Source: Emydura subglobosa (Eukaryota; Chordata; Testudines; Chelidae). Taken from it: a stretch of DNA of 64,000 nt. The notes under the pieces were generated by a model. That model made no database searches and was not told where the DNA came from. It was given only the letters and a program-made list of their open reading frames with translations. A program made the translations under genes and the position numbers. Location of the stretch: positions 25,552,107 to 25,616,106 of the forward strand of contig ML679959.1 of NCBI GenBank assembly GCA_007922225.1, in the 5' to 3' direction. Positions 1 to 13,100 of the stretch are shown piece by piece (position 1 is the stretch's first letter; every line of letters starts with the position of its first letter).

Positions 1-316
1 TCCTGGTTGGGATGGAGCACCCAGACCTGGCGTGGATGCTGGTGGACGTTACGCCAGTGCCTTCTGTCCCCATCCTTCCTGCCCAGCGTCCCCCACCGTG
101 TACAGCCCGTGTGGCAAAGGAGGGGACCTGCCAGCGTGGGGGTGGATGATGCATGAGACGCCTGTGTTGCTATCTAGGGAGTGTGGACAATCCAGTGGAA
201 ACCAGTGAAAGCCTCCCTCCTCCCCCAGTCCTCATCCACCCCCAACGTCTACGGTCTGTGCGTGGCAGGTGCCCCAGGGAGACGCGCCGCTCGGTTCCAG
301 CGCCCGCCCGCCTTAC

Positions 317-2619
317 CTGGAACTCCTGGTTGGAGCAGCAGCGGCTGGCGGCGCAGGAGCCTCGGATCCTCATGGTGGCGGCACCGTGGGGGTCACGCAC
401 GTCCCAGAGGTGGGCAAGGACACCCCACCTAGACACAGAGCAAGCTGCGTGGTACAGCCAGGCAGGGCAGGGAGCCTCCCGCGCCAGCCAGAGCGGGCAG
501 CTGGAGTCGCTGGGCTGCACTGCTGGGCCCGGGACTGGGCCTGATCGCTGGTCCATGCGCCCCACCCCGGCCACTTCCCGCAGCCTGCCAGTGGCCAAAC
601 CCTGGTGGCTCAGAGGGAGGCGCTGCCCCTGGCTGCCCCACGCTGCCCTGGCCATCCCTTCCCGAGCCCGCGGCGCCCTCACCTCTGCCGCACGCTGCCC
701 ACGAGCTGGTCGCCGGTGGCGAACACCCGCATCTCTGTCTGGCAGCCGCCGAGGCAGCTGGTGCCCGCCCCAAAGGGCCGTCGGAGGCACAGGATTTCCT
801 GGCCCCGCAGGTCCCGGAGGCGGATGCGGCAGGCGCGCGCAGGGCCGCACAGCTGCAGGCACAGGCGGCTGGTTTCTGCGGTGGGCACAGAGAACGGTGC
901 TGACCGGGCGGCCTCGCGCAGGGGGCAGCCGGCGGGGACCCTGCGCCCCACTGCTGGGGACATGGGGGCTGCCAGGGGCTGCTCCCGTGCACTGGAGGGG
1001 GGGGCTGTGTTGTTCCCCGCCCAGAGCCAAGGCAGAGCTCCGGGCGGTGGGAACAGAGGGGCCATGTGCAGGATCCGTGGGTCATGCGCTGCTGCGGGGG
1101 GCGGCTTCCTACCCAGACCCCTGCCCCCACTTGGGTGGGTTTTGTGCCCCTCCCTCCGTGACAGGTGACAATGAAGGAGGCAAACGGGCCAGGGCGGGGG
1201 GATCAGTTACCTTCGATAGCTACCAGCAGCCTCTCTGCCTGCGCCGTGCCCACCACGTACGTCCTCCCTGGGTCCCCAGCGAACCCTGCAACAGTCACAG
1301 TGACAGCGGCTGAGCTGTGCCCCCCCCCCCCCCGGCTCCATCCCGCTAGCGCCAGGCCTGGGCCGGCAGCAAATGCCGCTAGCCAGAGTCGCGCCTTTCG
1401 ATCCGTCGAGGAGGGCTGGCACGCAGCGCCCGTCTGGGCACGGGCTGGGGGCATTCATGGCCCCGTCGCCAGGGCCCATCTGGGGGGTGGGGGAGCCCTG
1501 GGCCAGCGCACGCCCAAGTGTTGCGGCCAGCCGGGCTGAGTGGCGTGAGACCCAGCACGTCTGGCCCTGTTCCCGGGAGAGGACCCCACGAAGCACCCAG
1601 GCCGGCGACGGGGCTGACATCCCCTCCTGCGCCAGTACACAGCTCCCTGGTGCATACCCTGCCACGCCAACACCCCTCATTGCCTCCCCCCCTTGGCCCC
1701 TGGGGTGCTCTGCACCCCTCTTTCTGCTCCTCTGTGCTTCAGGTTGGCACTGGACTGGGCCGTGCTGATGTGGGACCATCTGAACCCCTCGGAGATGGCC
1801 CCTGTGGAGTTGGGAACCTCTTCGCCCTTCGTTCCCCGGCCTGCGGTGCTGGCTGTTGTGATGTGGGGGCCTGGCCCCCCAGGATCTCACCTGAACCCCC
1901 CACCCCAACTCATTGTACCTGGCCCCCAGCCACCGCCAGACAGCACCAGCTTTCGCTCCCGACTGCTGGGCTGATTTGAAGAGACGAGCGGGGGGTGAAA
2001 GGCTCTGCCATCCCTCCCGCCGCCAGTTCCCTGAGCCCCCCGGTCCCGGGGGCAGCTGGGATCACAGAAGGGCTCTGGTAAGGAGGAGGCAGGGGATGAC
2101 CGCTGCGGGCGCCACGGGGAGGAGAGAAGCCGCGGCCCTCGCAAGGACCTTACCGCGTGGCCCAGCTTGGGAGGTGACGCGCAGCTGGGAAACCCCGGCC
2201 AGCACCTGCAGCCCCGGCGGGGCGACGTCCTCATCCTCCTCCACCCGCCGCAAACTCTGCTCCGGGCTCCGTCTCCAGACTCTCCTGCCCCGCCAGCCCG
2301 GCGGCGACTCCACCACGTCCTCCCCGGCAGGCTCACTCCGCTCGCTTCCCGGATGCCTCCGGCCCGCAGGTTCACAGCCAGGGAACTCAGCCGGGGAAGG
2401 GGCATCGGTTCCCGCCCGCCGAGCCGGCTCCGTGCTCCTCCTGAACGCAGCCTCTTGGGCCTCCTTAGACCGGCTTGTGCCTTCCCGGCTGGGGGACGTC
2501 CCCCCGGCCTGGCGGCCCGGAGCCCCCTCCTCCTTCCCCGGGGACCTCCCCAGAGCTTGGATGTGCTTCTCCCGCGTCAGGTGCCCGAAGGGAGACGGCG
2601 GGGAGCCGAGCCCAGCCAT
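317..2619 (-). CDS. Phospholipid scramblase family protein, divergent, 5' part only
   Basis: Four coding exons on the minus strand: 2619-2154, 1285-1211, 875-683 and 428-317. Phase is kept at every junction, and each intron has a GT donor and AG acceptor. The 3' end lies outside the window. About 155 residues encoded by exon 1 are Pro/Arg/Glu-rich with no recognised domain; the scramblase domain begins at 'APPGLQVLAGVSQLRV'. It continues with 'GRTYVVGTAQAERLLVAIEE', 'LCGPARACRIRLRDLRGQEI' and 'GSVRQRWGVLAHLW', and ends at 'MRIRGSCAASRCC'. These blocks match, in order and spacing, the family pattern of PPGLEYL, NxYxV...G, CCGPxRPFxLRI, IGYVxQxWHP and ISGPCxxCSCC. Family members are membrane proteins implicated in Ca2+-dependent lipid scrambling. 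Several usual cysteines are absent here. The start at 2619 is chosen for its context (G at -3, G at +4), but the frame stays open to an upstream ATG at 2805. The paralogue cannot be named. Confidence 0.72.
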
Positions 2620-4157
2620 GCCGAGGGGCTGAGGGCTGCGGGCAGGCCCCGGCTCTGTGCCTGAGCCCTCGGCCTTCGGAGGGCACCTGCTCTGCAAACT
2701 CCCCGGCCCCTTGCTCCGCTTTGCAGCTGGGCCGCCAGCGGCCCCCGCCAGAGCCCCCCGCCCGCCCACCATCGTTGTCATCCCAACCAGCCGGATCTCC
2801 CCCATTGTGCGGGGACAATGGCGCCGCTGGAGCGCAAAGGGCGCCGCGCTGGCCCCGAGAGGTCAGCGGAGGGCAGGCGGGAGCGACAGCTTTCCTGGGA
2901 GGAGGGGGGGGCTCGTCTGGGGGGGGATGTGACTCACAGGTGGCAGGGGTCATTGCCAGAGCGGAGCAGCGGCAGCGCTGGCGTCTTGGCAAGCGCCTTT
3001 CTGGGCCCCCCGGAGCAGGCTGAGAACCGGCCGGGGCCGCGGCTGGCGAGTGGGGAGTTGGAAATGGATGTGTGGGGAGTGTCTTGGGAAGTCGGTCCTC
3101 CTGGCGCAGTCGCTCCTGGGCATCAGAGGTCGTGGTGGCCTCCTTCCGTCACCTGCCAACGCTTGCAGGCTGTCCGAGCGTGGCAGGGGCGGAGTGGCCG
3201 CGGGTTCCCACGCCCGCTGCACTGCACGCGCAGATCGGCCCGTGCAGCTCCAAGCACTAACCCCTCGGCGTCGGGGCCAGGCAGAGAGAGGGTTAATGTC
3301 CGGCCGAGGAGGAACGGGCTGGCCAGAGCTGCCATGCAAAGTAGGAATGAATCCACTAACGCCAGAGCTCAGCAAGCGAGGCCAGCACCGCAGGGACCGC
3401 AGCGTGGCCGGCTTGCGGGTGCTCTGGGTGTGAGCTGCTCACCCTGATGGCACAGGAAACCCACGGCTGGGGAGAGCCGATCCGGGCTCTGGCGTCGCTG
3501 GGGGCTCAGCAGCAGCGGGGCAGCCTCCTCCACCCCACTTCCTGCTCCCCGGCTAGTTCGGGGAAGTCATGGCCAGCAGAGGGGCCGCAGCCCCCACTGG
3601 AGAAGGGCCCGTCTCTCCTCCCCACCCCCAGTGCCTTTCCCTGCTGCCAGCAAAGACGACCAGGAGCCGGTTGGAAAGGCAGTGGTGTTTACTCACACGC
3701 CTGGCTCACATGAAACGCACGCGGCCGCCCCAGATCTCCTGCCAAACCCCCGTGCGCCCTGCCCCAGTCCCCTGGCCATCGCCCACCCCACTGAGCCACT
3801 CCGGCTGTAGCATTGGGGGCCCACATTCAGACAGAGCCTGCAGCTCAGTTGCCCTTTCCATGTAAACAAGGCAAGCGAGAGGTCTGGAGCTGGCCGCAGT
3901 GCCGGCTCGGGGAAACTCGGGACTGTCCCGTTCGGGGCCGTCTCCTCCCCACGGGCCGGGTCACCCCGGCTGCAGACGCCTCTGGCCGCAGCGCCCCAGA
4001 GCAGCGCTGGGAACCGTGCCTGGGACACGGCAGCTTTGTGGGAGCCCCCGGCGCGGGAACGGCCCACCCAGGCATAGCTGTGGCAGGAGGCTCTCCGCAG
4101 CCCCGCTGGCAGGGGCCTCGTGCAGACGTCCTGGGCTCGCCCAGCCCGTGCGGGGCG
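2620..4157. other. Intergenic interval, CpG-rich near the scramblase start
   Basis: This lies between the scramblase start and the CHRNG stop codon. About 2620-3300 is CpG-rich and is probably the 5' UTR and promoter of the minus-strand scramblase gene (inference). The part next to 4158 is the CHRNG 3' UTR. I see no other gene. The long open frames here have no family match and are what GC-rich DNA produces by chance. Confidence 0.5.
3688..3693 (-). promoter_or_regulatory. Possible variant poly(A) signal for CHRNG
   Basis: The minus strand reads AGTAAA about 465 nt beyond the CHRNG stop codon. No AATAAA is seen on the minus strand between 3000 and 4158. AGTAAA is a known weaker variant signal. 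This is a guess by position only. Confidence 0.25.
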
Positions 4158-7100
4158 CTACGGCAGGTAGCGCTTGGGGTCCCCGGGAAAGGGCACGGCT
4201 GGCGCCTGGTTGAAATGGCCCATCAGGAAGATGCTGACCGTCCCCAGCACGAAGAGGGAGGCCATGACCAAGAAGCAGACCCGGTCGATGACCCTCCCCA
4301 CCAGGATCCACTCCTCGTTCTCCTGCGGCGGGGAGACACAGACGCTCAAGGCTCTTGCTGTTGCCACCACTGAACTGCACCCACTTGCCCTCTGCGGCTA
4401 AACACGGCCCCTCCTCTCCTCCCTGCCTCCCCGCCCCCCTTGCGTCCCTTTCCATCTTGCTCCCTGATTTGCTTCTCCTTCCTCGGCTCCCCTCAGACTG
4501 AGCCTCTCTGTCCCTGATCCCGCCCGGCGCCCCCAGCTCGGGCCAGCACTCACGTTGTCGAAGGCGTTCTGCTCCCGCATGGTCTTGGCAATGTGGTTGC
4601 AGGCGTCCACGCAGGCCTGGATCTCGGGCCCGGCCTGCACCAAGCTGTGACAGAGACCCTGGGGGCACCCGTTCTCCAGGCCTTTCCCTAGAGACGAGGA
4701 AGAAGAGGAGAGGGGCTAGCACCGGACAGCGGCTGTCTCGAAGGCCAGGGCGACACCGGGACGCCTCTGCACGCAGACTCCACTGTCCTCCTGCACCTCG
4801 GAGGCACCCGGCCCTTTGCAAAGCCCAGGCCCCGCAGAGCAGGCTGAGCGGTGCACAATGGTTCACGACTAGCCTGGTGCTCTGTGGCTGCTCCGGCACG
4901 TTTCCACGGGTTGGCACAAGCGACGCCACGTTTGGCCCTCTCTGCTGGAAAGCCCACGGCGGCTGGGAGCCGGAGCAGCGCCACGTGACTCGGTTGCCCA
5001 GTCACACACCTCCCGGGAGGAAAGAGCCGAGGCCTGAATTTTGCTTGTGTCGATGATTCACCCAGACTGGGCTGGCGCCGCTCGCCTCGCCCTGCTTGCC
5101 GCCCGCGTTTGCATCGGGCCTGGATGCCGGAGCAACGGGGGCTATTGACTCTCCTCTCCCCTGCAGCCTGGCTCCTGGTGCTTGGCGTCTGTGGTGACAC
5201 CTTCACCCCTGGTACCATGCCAGTGAGCACCGTCCCACGCCCGTTCTGAAAGGCTGGAGGGGAGGGGCTGCATTTAGGGGCGGATTCACTGCCGGTGGAA
5301 GACACAGGGGAGCCACGGTCTCTGCTTGGCCCCAGAGCCGGGTAGCAGCCGGGCTGGCAAGCGAGCTCCCCGCAACACCCAGCCTGGCCCGCCACGGCCC
5401 CTTTCAGTGGAGTTTGGGGCCCTTTGGTCCTTGTTGCTGAAGCTGCCAGGGGAAGGACCCCCCCCCCGTTCTGCATCATCTGCCTCTATGGGGTGGAGGC
5501 ACCTGTGCTAAGGACCTCAGGCCCCGGCCGCCCCCGCTGTGAGATTCTCCTCCCTCGGTCCCCCGCGCGGAGCAGCCACGCACCGATCTTCTCCAGCACG
5601 GCCTTCATCAGCCCGTCCCTCTCCTTCTGCTTCTCGAAGACCAGCTCGGTCCGGGCCTTCCACAGCACGTACTCGTCGGCCTTCACCATCAGCCCCAGGG
5701 AGCTGCGGCGCCGCGCCATCAGCGGGCGGGCGGCCGCGTCGCCGTGGCGCATGTGCATCCCCAGGAAGCGGGGCAGCTGCCGCAGGCAGATCTGGGGACA
5801 GAGCGGGGGGAGCCGGCATTGTCACGCGTGGCAGGGAGCTGGGGGGGGACTGCCACGCTCACACCCGGGGGGGGGCACTAGTGACGTCACACTCAGCGCA
5901 CGGGGGGCCCTGTCTGTTGGGATGGGTTCCTTGGCATTTTGGGGCCCAGTTCCAGCCCCATGGCCCTGCCCCCCAAAACCCCCACCATGCCTTCATTTGG
6001 GCCTGTGCAAAGCGGTGCGGAGACGCGGTTGGATCCAGGTGCTGAGCATGCAGCTCTGGCGCTGCCAGGGCAACCAGGCGCTGGGGCCAGGCCCCGCGTC
6101 TCCGGCGCCTGGACACGCCCTTGTGGAGCAGCACGCCCCACGGCACCGGGGGTCGGGCCCATCTGTCCAAGTCTCTGGGGCTCTTCATTCTGGGAAATGG
6201 CTTGATGGCTCAGTGGATTGGCCTTTGCCCTCTCCCCCGCCCCCCGAAGTCAGCTGAGAGCTGTGCTTTCCCGGGGGCAGTGACTGGCGCAGGAGGGAGC
6301 AGGCGGCTCCCCCCGGCCCCGCCGCATGGGCAGCAGCTTCCCCTCAGAGCCAGCACCAAGGGGGGGGGTGGGGAGCGGGGCCCGTCCTACCTGCCGCACT
6401 TTGTGCGCCATGGAGTGCGTGTTGGGCGTCCTCAGCGACACGTTCAGCACGATGACGGCGTTCGCCACGATCACCACCGTCACCACCAGGAGAAACGTCA
6501 GGTATCTGGAGGAGAGAAGGGACCTCCTCCGTTGCTGTACACCGGGCCCACTGCCCCCCGGCCCCGCTTCACTAGCCACCCGTGTCTCTTGCTCCGCCGC
6601 AGTGGACCCTGCAGCCCGAACGTACGTAGGAGACGAAGAGAGCCCGGACAGAACTCCCCAATGGCCCATCTAATCCGCTGTCCCGTCCGCCGCAGCAGAC
6701 ATCTCCTGTAATGCGCCGGTCAGTGCAGCATTGCTGCATGGGGAGATCTCCCTCCAAATTCCCAGCTGCGGGATCCGTTTCCGTTCAAAACGTGAAGAAG
6801 GATGGTGCTCCGAGCTCCATCCTAGCTACCAGAGCGTGCTCCCGAGTCTCCCTCCGCTGTTTGCCTCGGCACCACCCGCAGCGGTGAGTTCCGCAGATTA
6901 ACCATGGGCCATGCAGAGAGGCCACTAGGCAGTTCTGTTAATTCTTGCCCTCGTGCTTGCATTAGGGGGAAGGGAAGCTAGGAGCAGCACGGCCCAGAAT
7001 TCCACAGGCCTCGGAGACGCCCTCTTCCCTCCACGCTGAGTAGTCTGACGCTCGCTCTGAATTCCCAATCCCCCAGCCCTGCTGGCTCTGCGCATTCCTG

Positions 7101-10100
7101 GTATGTCCCTTGGAATAGGGCCTTAACTCCGCTCCTTCTGCCCTCTGAGGCTAGGTGAATAGTCTCGACTGGGACTGTGGGGGGCGAGGCGCCTGGCGGA
7201 TTTGGCCCCGCCGGATACAGGCTGGCAGGCCCCGGGGCGCATCACTTACTTGCCAATGAGAGGCATGGCGTCCGAGGTCTCGGGCACCTTCTGTGCGATC
7301 AGGAAGAGGAAGACTGTCTGGGCCAGGAGGACATTGATGGAGACCGTGCATTTCTGGCCGCCCGCTGCCGGGATGCAGAAAGCAAGAGATTAGCTCGTGT
7401 CTGCACCAAGATCCCCCAGCACTGACCCCTGCACCCTGCTGCTGGCCGCTCTCTGGGAAGGGCAGCAGGGTGGCCCCACTGCCACCCGTCACACCGTGTG
7501 GGCACTGGATTGGGTCTGACCCCATCTCCTTCCTGCTCCGAGAGCCGTGGATTGTCCCCGTGCCAGAGGCTTGATCCAACTCAGTGGCGGGGGAGCTAAC
7601 TAGGGGCCTGTCTCCACTAAAAACTGAAGCCGGCCTATGCTAGGTTGACGTACAGCTGTGATTTACTGAGGCAGTTCATGTCCGCGCTGCCCTTCTGTCG
7701 GTGGTGCGTGTCCACACCATGGGCACTTCCACCAACTCAAGATCCGCACGCAGCTCCGCCGGGAGCCTGGGGGCTGCCCCCTCCTGGGCTTCCCGCTTCC
7801 CACTGTGCTCCCGGTGGGGAGAAGGAAACTGGGAGCCTTCAGGGGAGCGGGAGCTGGGATCCGGGAACCAGGACCCCGTGGGAGCAGCCCATCTCCGAGC
7901 GGGGAGCCCAGCGGGTGCAGCCCGGCTCGGGAGCAAGGAACGGGAAGCCTGGGCTGCAGCCAACAGCCGACGTAAGTAATCCGCAGCGTCTGCCCGGGCG
8001 CCGCGCCGCCCTAACTACGCCGCCATCAGCCCCACGCCTCTGGCGGAGGAGGAGTTGTGCTGGCGGGGTAGCAGGGCCCTTAGAGAGCAGGGCAGCGGTG
8101 CAGACGCTGCCATAATCGGCGCGATAGAAGCTGCCGCACGTCACCCTAATGCTGGAGCGTAGCCCGGGCCTCCCTCGCGGCCCACGGGCACCGTGGCGCC
8201 GGCCCTACCTTTGGCGGGCAGGAAATACACGAGCACGGCCACGGAGGAGATGAGCACACAGGGCACGATGATGTTGATGACGTAGAAGAGCGGCTTCCTC
8301 TGGATGATCAGGTAGAAGACGACCTGTTGGTAACCCAGGTCGTCCGGGGTGAAGCGATCCGCGTTCACGATCTTCTTGGCCGGCCGGTGCTTGATTGCCC
8401 ACTCCCCGTTCTCTGTGGGGGACACGCCACGGTACAGCGACGGCAACCACCCAGGCCCAGCCTCCCCCCGGGGGAGTCGACTTTGGGCCCTGACTCCCCC
8501 ACGGAGCAGCAGGCCCCACCCCTGGGGGGAAAGGAACTCGTCCAGTGACCCCTTTGCCTCTTGCCCCCATTGCGGTGGGGGCGATGCTCTTCACCGGTTT
8601 CTTCAGTGGCAGGAGGATAGATGGGAAGGGGGAACCCTGGGTGGAGCCGGCACGGCACCAGGCTGCCAGTTCTCCACCGGCATTTGCGGGCATCTTTGGG
8701 AACAGTGGGGGCGGGAGGGCCGAGGTCTCCGCGATGAGTCTGCTGCTGTTTGCCGCGGCTCTGCCTGGCGCCCGGCACAATGCAAGAGTGACAAGGCCAG
8801 CTGAGCAACTATTGACATTCTGTCTGTGCCGGGGGAGCTCTCCTCGAACCATTCACCCTGCGCCTGCTGCCACCCCGGCTCTAGGCAGACCACGCTAGGG
8901 GAGGGAGCCCGAGACAATGCCCCATAGATATGGAGGAAGAGAAATTCTTTGCTGGGGGCTTCCCACGGAGGGACAAAATAAAGATCCAGGAAAAGGGGCT
9001 TTGGAACTGGGAGAAGATTTACAGCGGTAGCTGGGAGCCCAGCACTGCAACGGCTGGACACATACAGCTACCAGCTTAACACGCCCCGTTTTGAGGGGCC
9101 GGGCTCCCAGGGGCCCGATCCTGCGTGGGGGGTCAAGCGTCGCCAGCTCCCATGGAGGCTAGTCGGCACAGGGGGTTCGGATGAGGCTCTGTCGGCTCTC
9201 CCACCCGCGGCCCGGCCGCCGGGAGAAGCCGAGCGTGACGCCTTATTAAGGTTTCTTGTTTTTCTGTCAGCTGCAGGAGCAATAGAAAAAAAAAATTTTT
9301 TTTAAACCAATCTAAATATCCGGCTCAGCCTGGTAATGCAAGAATAAATCTCACCGCCCAAAAAGCATTTTGTTCCTTCAAGATGCAATTAAAAGGTGAT
9401 GGAAAACGTCATTGTCTGCCCGTGACAGCTCCATTCCCCAAATCAATCAGCTCCCGGGAGCGGTTTGCAGGCAGAAAGCCTGAAAACAGGGGTTAGAAAA
9501 ACAAATCTCTGCTCTCTCTCAGAGGTTGACTGTTCACCTAAGTACCTGTGTGATGGTGACAGCTGCTAATAACCCTCGGGGCAGGGGAGACCCATGGCGT
9601 GGTGCTGGGCATGCAAGGGCCAGCAACTCCTCTTCCAAATACTAGCTACACAAGCTGAACTGGAAGCGTGTCCAGCCAACACGGGAAGGACCTGGAACAG
9701 TGCAACCAGCCCTGGCATTCCCAGTGCCTTCTCCAGTGGCTTTGCTCTCCGATCGCTGTGATTTGTGTGGTGCTGGGGCCCGGACCCTGAACAACTTTCC
9801 TGAATGCCCCCAAAAGCATCACATCGAAAGCGGCCTCCCCCTTCTTGGGCCAAGCCGGGGTGCCGGGAGCTAGGCGTTTATCCCGCTCGCCCACACGCTG
9901 CATGACGCAAACAGGACTCGTTGCGAAGTCCAGCGCTCATACGTCAGGAAATGCCAGAACGAGGAACTCCCTGTGCAACCTTTCTGCCTCGTTCCCGACA
10001 CCTCTGCCAACCCCTGCACCAAATGGGGCAGGCATCCTGGCAGAAAACAGCCTCCTTCAGTACCCAACCCTGGCTCATCCCCAGAGCAGGTCCATCCTAG

Positions 10101-13100
10101 ACACTGACTGAGGCTGGAGTCCTGTGGGAAACAGCGTGTGGCCATGTAATTAACGGCTGTCTTAAGGCAGGCGCAGGAGAAGGCTGAATTCGGGTTGCCC
10201 AGACAACCTTCATTCTGGCCGTTCCTCACCTTGGAGGGCTTGACGGCCTCACCTTGGCAGGGTTCTTTTAATGGAGGTTTCGGGGGGTCGTTGCCTAGGT
10301 CATTGAAAAAGCAAACTGGAAATCAGCAGGGTCGGGACGTTTATGGCCACAGCACCGCCCCCGGCCGTCTGAGCTACGAGAATAACGGAGAGCATCCGCC
10401 AGGCGCCCTGGCCGCGGTGGAGTCTGCCGGTCGCTTTCCCAGATATTGGCTGACAACTGAGGGATGGGGAGATTCAGGCGGCTTGGACTCAGTTCTCGGC
10501 TCCGGAGGGAAGCGTGCTCCAGTGGTCTCGTCTGCCCGTTCCCCTAAACTTCACTCCTTCCCCTCCAACGTGGGCTTGTCCCAGGGCCAGTCTCCGCTCT
10601 GCGAGCTCCTCGGCCAGCCAGGCCTCGGCCCTCTTCCAAGCTTGTCATCTGAGTCCCAATTTCCCACACCCAGTCCTAGTTTCCTTGCCAGCCAGTCCCA
10701 GCCTTCTCTGTCCCTGTCCCCAGCCCCAGTCCCCCTGCCCAGCCAGGCACAATTTCTACCCCCTCATCACAGGCTCACTAGCTTGTTTCCCCCGTCTGCC
10801 CCCCCCCCCCCCCCCGGCCTGGCTTTTGCCCCCTCTGCATTTGAATCAGATGGCTTAGCAGTGGGGACAGGCTCCCTGCTCTAAGCTCCTGTGCCCAGCC
10901 CGACCCCAGCCAGCAGCCCCCCAATGGAGCACGCTCAGTCGCTCTGTGTGGATGGCCCAGGCGCTGTCTGGTCAGCATGAGGAGCTGCTCCAAAGCAGGG
11001 GGGCACGCGAGCTGTTCAAAGACGAGGTCCCCGGAATTGAATATGGGCAAAACAACGTATTTGTCCCTGGCCTTGTTCTCAGACCCAGCTGAACGACTTC
11101 GGCTGATGTTTTCCCAAACAATTCAGCACGAGGTAGACACGTGGCATGGAAAATCTCAGCCGAAGGGTTGGCACAGATGATGGACAAATGAAAACAAGGT
11201 CTCGTAAGGGGAAGTGTCAGGAAATCTTAACAACAGACATACTAGCAGTCCCGCCTATCATCCCGGTGAACATCCTTCTCTTTACAAATGACTCGATCCC
11301 ACGCCGGGCAGCGGGAGGACCAGTTGGGTGCCTGGGATCCTGTCTACTGTGTGGCTGCATCATGCTAAGCCATTCTTCCAGCCACCAGGCTCCTCAGCGA
11401 TTTATGGCGCAGCCCTTTCTGGCACTGACATTTCCTCCACTTGCCAACAGCTGGAAGATTGCCAGACCCACGACTGGTATGCATGCCCCGCTGGGCCAGG
11501 GAAGCCGTCTGGGGGAGCGAGGGGAGAAGCAAGGCATTACCTGTGAAAGCTTCGGGGTCGATGACGATCCATTCAATGGTCTGTCCCTCTTCCACCGTCA
11601 GGAGCAGGTTAATTTCGTTGGCGCTGTAGGTCTGGGACCTGGGTGGCAGGAATGGGGGGAGAGGACATGCGTGGCTAAGGTTGGACATGCTCATACAAAT
11701 AGCAACGCTCAAACCCAGCCAGATCCCAGCTGCTCCTGGGGCCAGCATGCTAGCCAGACTTACAAAGGGCTGCGGTCTCGGCTCTCCCATCCTGGTGGAG
11801 CGAGGCAGCATCTGGGCTGCCTGGCCTACGCCCTACGGCTCCGGCACCTCACCAGCTTGGGGTTAAGGCTGGTCCTGCAGCGCCATTGCAGCCGCCAGCC
11901 TCGCCTGGGTCTAGGGCAGGGCAGCCTGGGGTCCAGCCAGCCGACAGGCGCACGGGCACAGGCGGGGGAAGAGTTTTCACGTAGGCCCCGATCCTGCCAT
12001 TGAACCCACCCGGGGAGTCTCCTGCCCTGATGCAGCACAGCCCCAGATCTGACTGGAGGGTTCTATGCAGGTGACCCCGCCCGCCCCCAATAACAACATC
12101 TACCTGGGTCCACCTGCAGGATCGGGGGGGGGGAGGCGAGAGGATTTATTTGCGGGTGGGGGGGGGAAGTGTTGAGCACAGGCATTTTGCTGGCTTAATG
12201 TCACACTCTCGCTGGGCCGGCTTAGTCTGTCTCAGGAGGGGACGGGATGTCTGATAAAGCAGGGAGCCCCGCAGGGCTGTGTGAGATGGGCCCAGTGCAG
12301 CGGGGGGCCCTGAATTTCTTTGGTGCAGGTTGTTGCTAGCTCGGAGACCTACAGGGCTCGTGTGCTGATAACCGCCCTGGCGGCGGCTGCAGAGCACACC
12401 CAGCGCCACCTGCCTCTCGCTCAGGCTGTGGGAGCCGCTGAGGGTCGCAGCTGGGTGTGATATGACGGGCCCCGAGGCCGTGAGCTGGCCAGGCCAAGGG
12501 CGCTACGAGCTGCCTGCCTGGCAGGAGAGCTGCGTGAGTGCCCCGTGATCTGCCTCCGTCCGGAGGGCAGCCCCATCTCTCCGCCCAGCCCATTCCCAGC
12601 CGAGGCTCGGGGGCGGCCAGGCGGCCGGGGACGGCCGCACTCACTGGAACACCATGGAGCAGTTCTGCCAGTCGAAGGGGAAGTAGGTGACGAAGATGGC
12701 GCAGGAGGTGCGGTAGATGGCGGGCGGCATCCAGAGGAGGCAGCCGTTGGAATCCAGCAGCGTGTTGCAGTAGAGAGTGATCTCAAACACCCCGTCCATG
12801 CTGCGGGAACGAGAGGGGCAGCTCAGGCCAGCCAGGGGCTCCCTCCCTCCCTGCCCGTGGTTCACGATGTGGGCCGGCCACTGCCCGAGGGACTGGAACT
12901 GCGCCAGGCCCGCAGAGGAGCACCCAGCAAGGCGAGCCCAAAACGCCCCCCCGGACACCCAGCCAGTGCCCGCCTATGGGCTATAAACCCCCAGGAGCCC
13001 CATACGGACGGCATGTGACTGCGGGGAAGAGGGCACCGCCACTGCCCTCTGCTGGGCGGAATCAGAACTGCTCGTGGCTGGGATCACAGCGCAGCCTATT

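Noticed and set aside
153..1313. Long plus-strand open frame of 386 codons at the left edge
   Set aside because: It runs antisense across three in-phase scramblase exons and their introns, has no family match, and is a GC-rich shadow frame.
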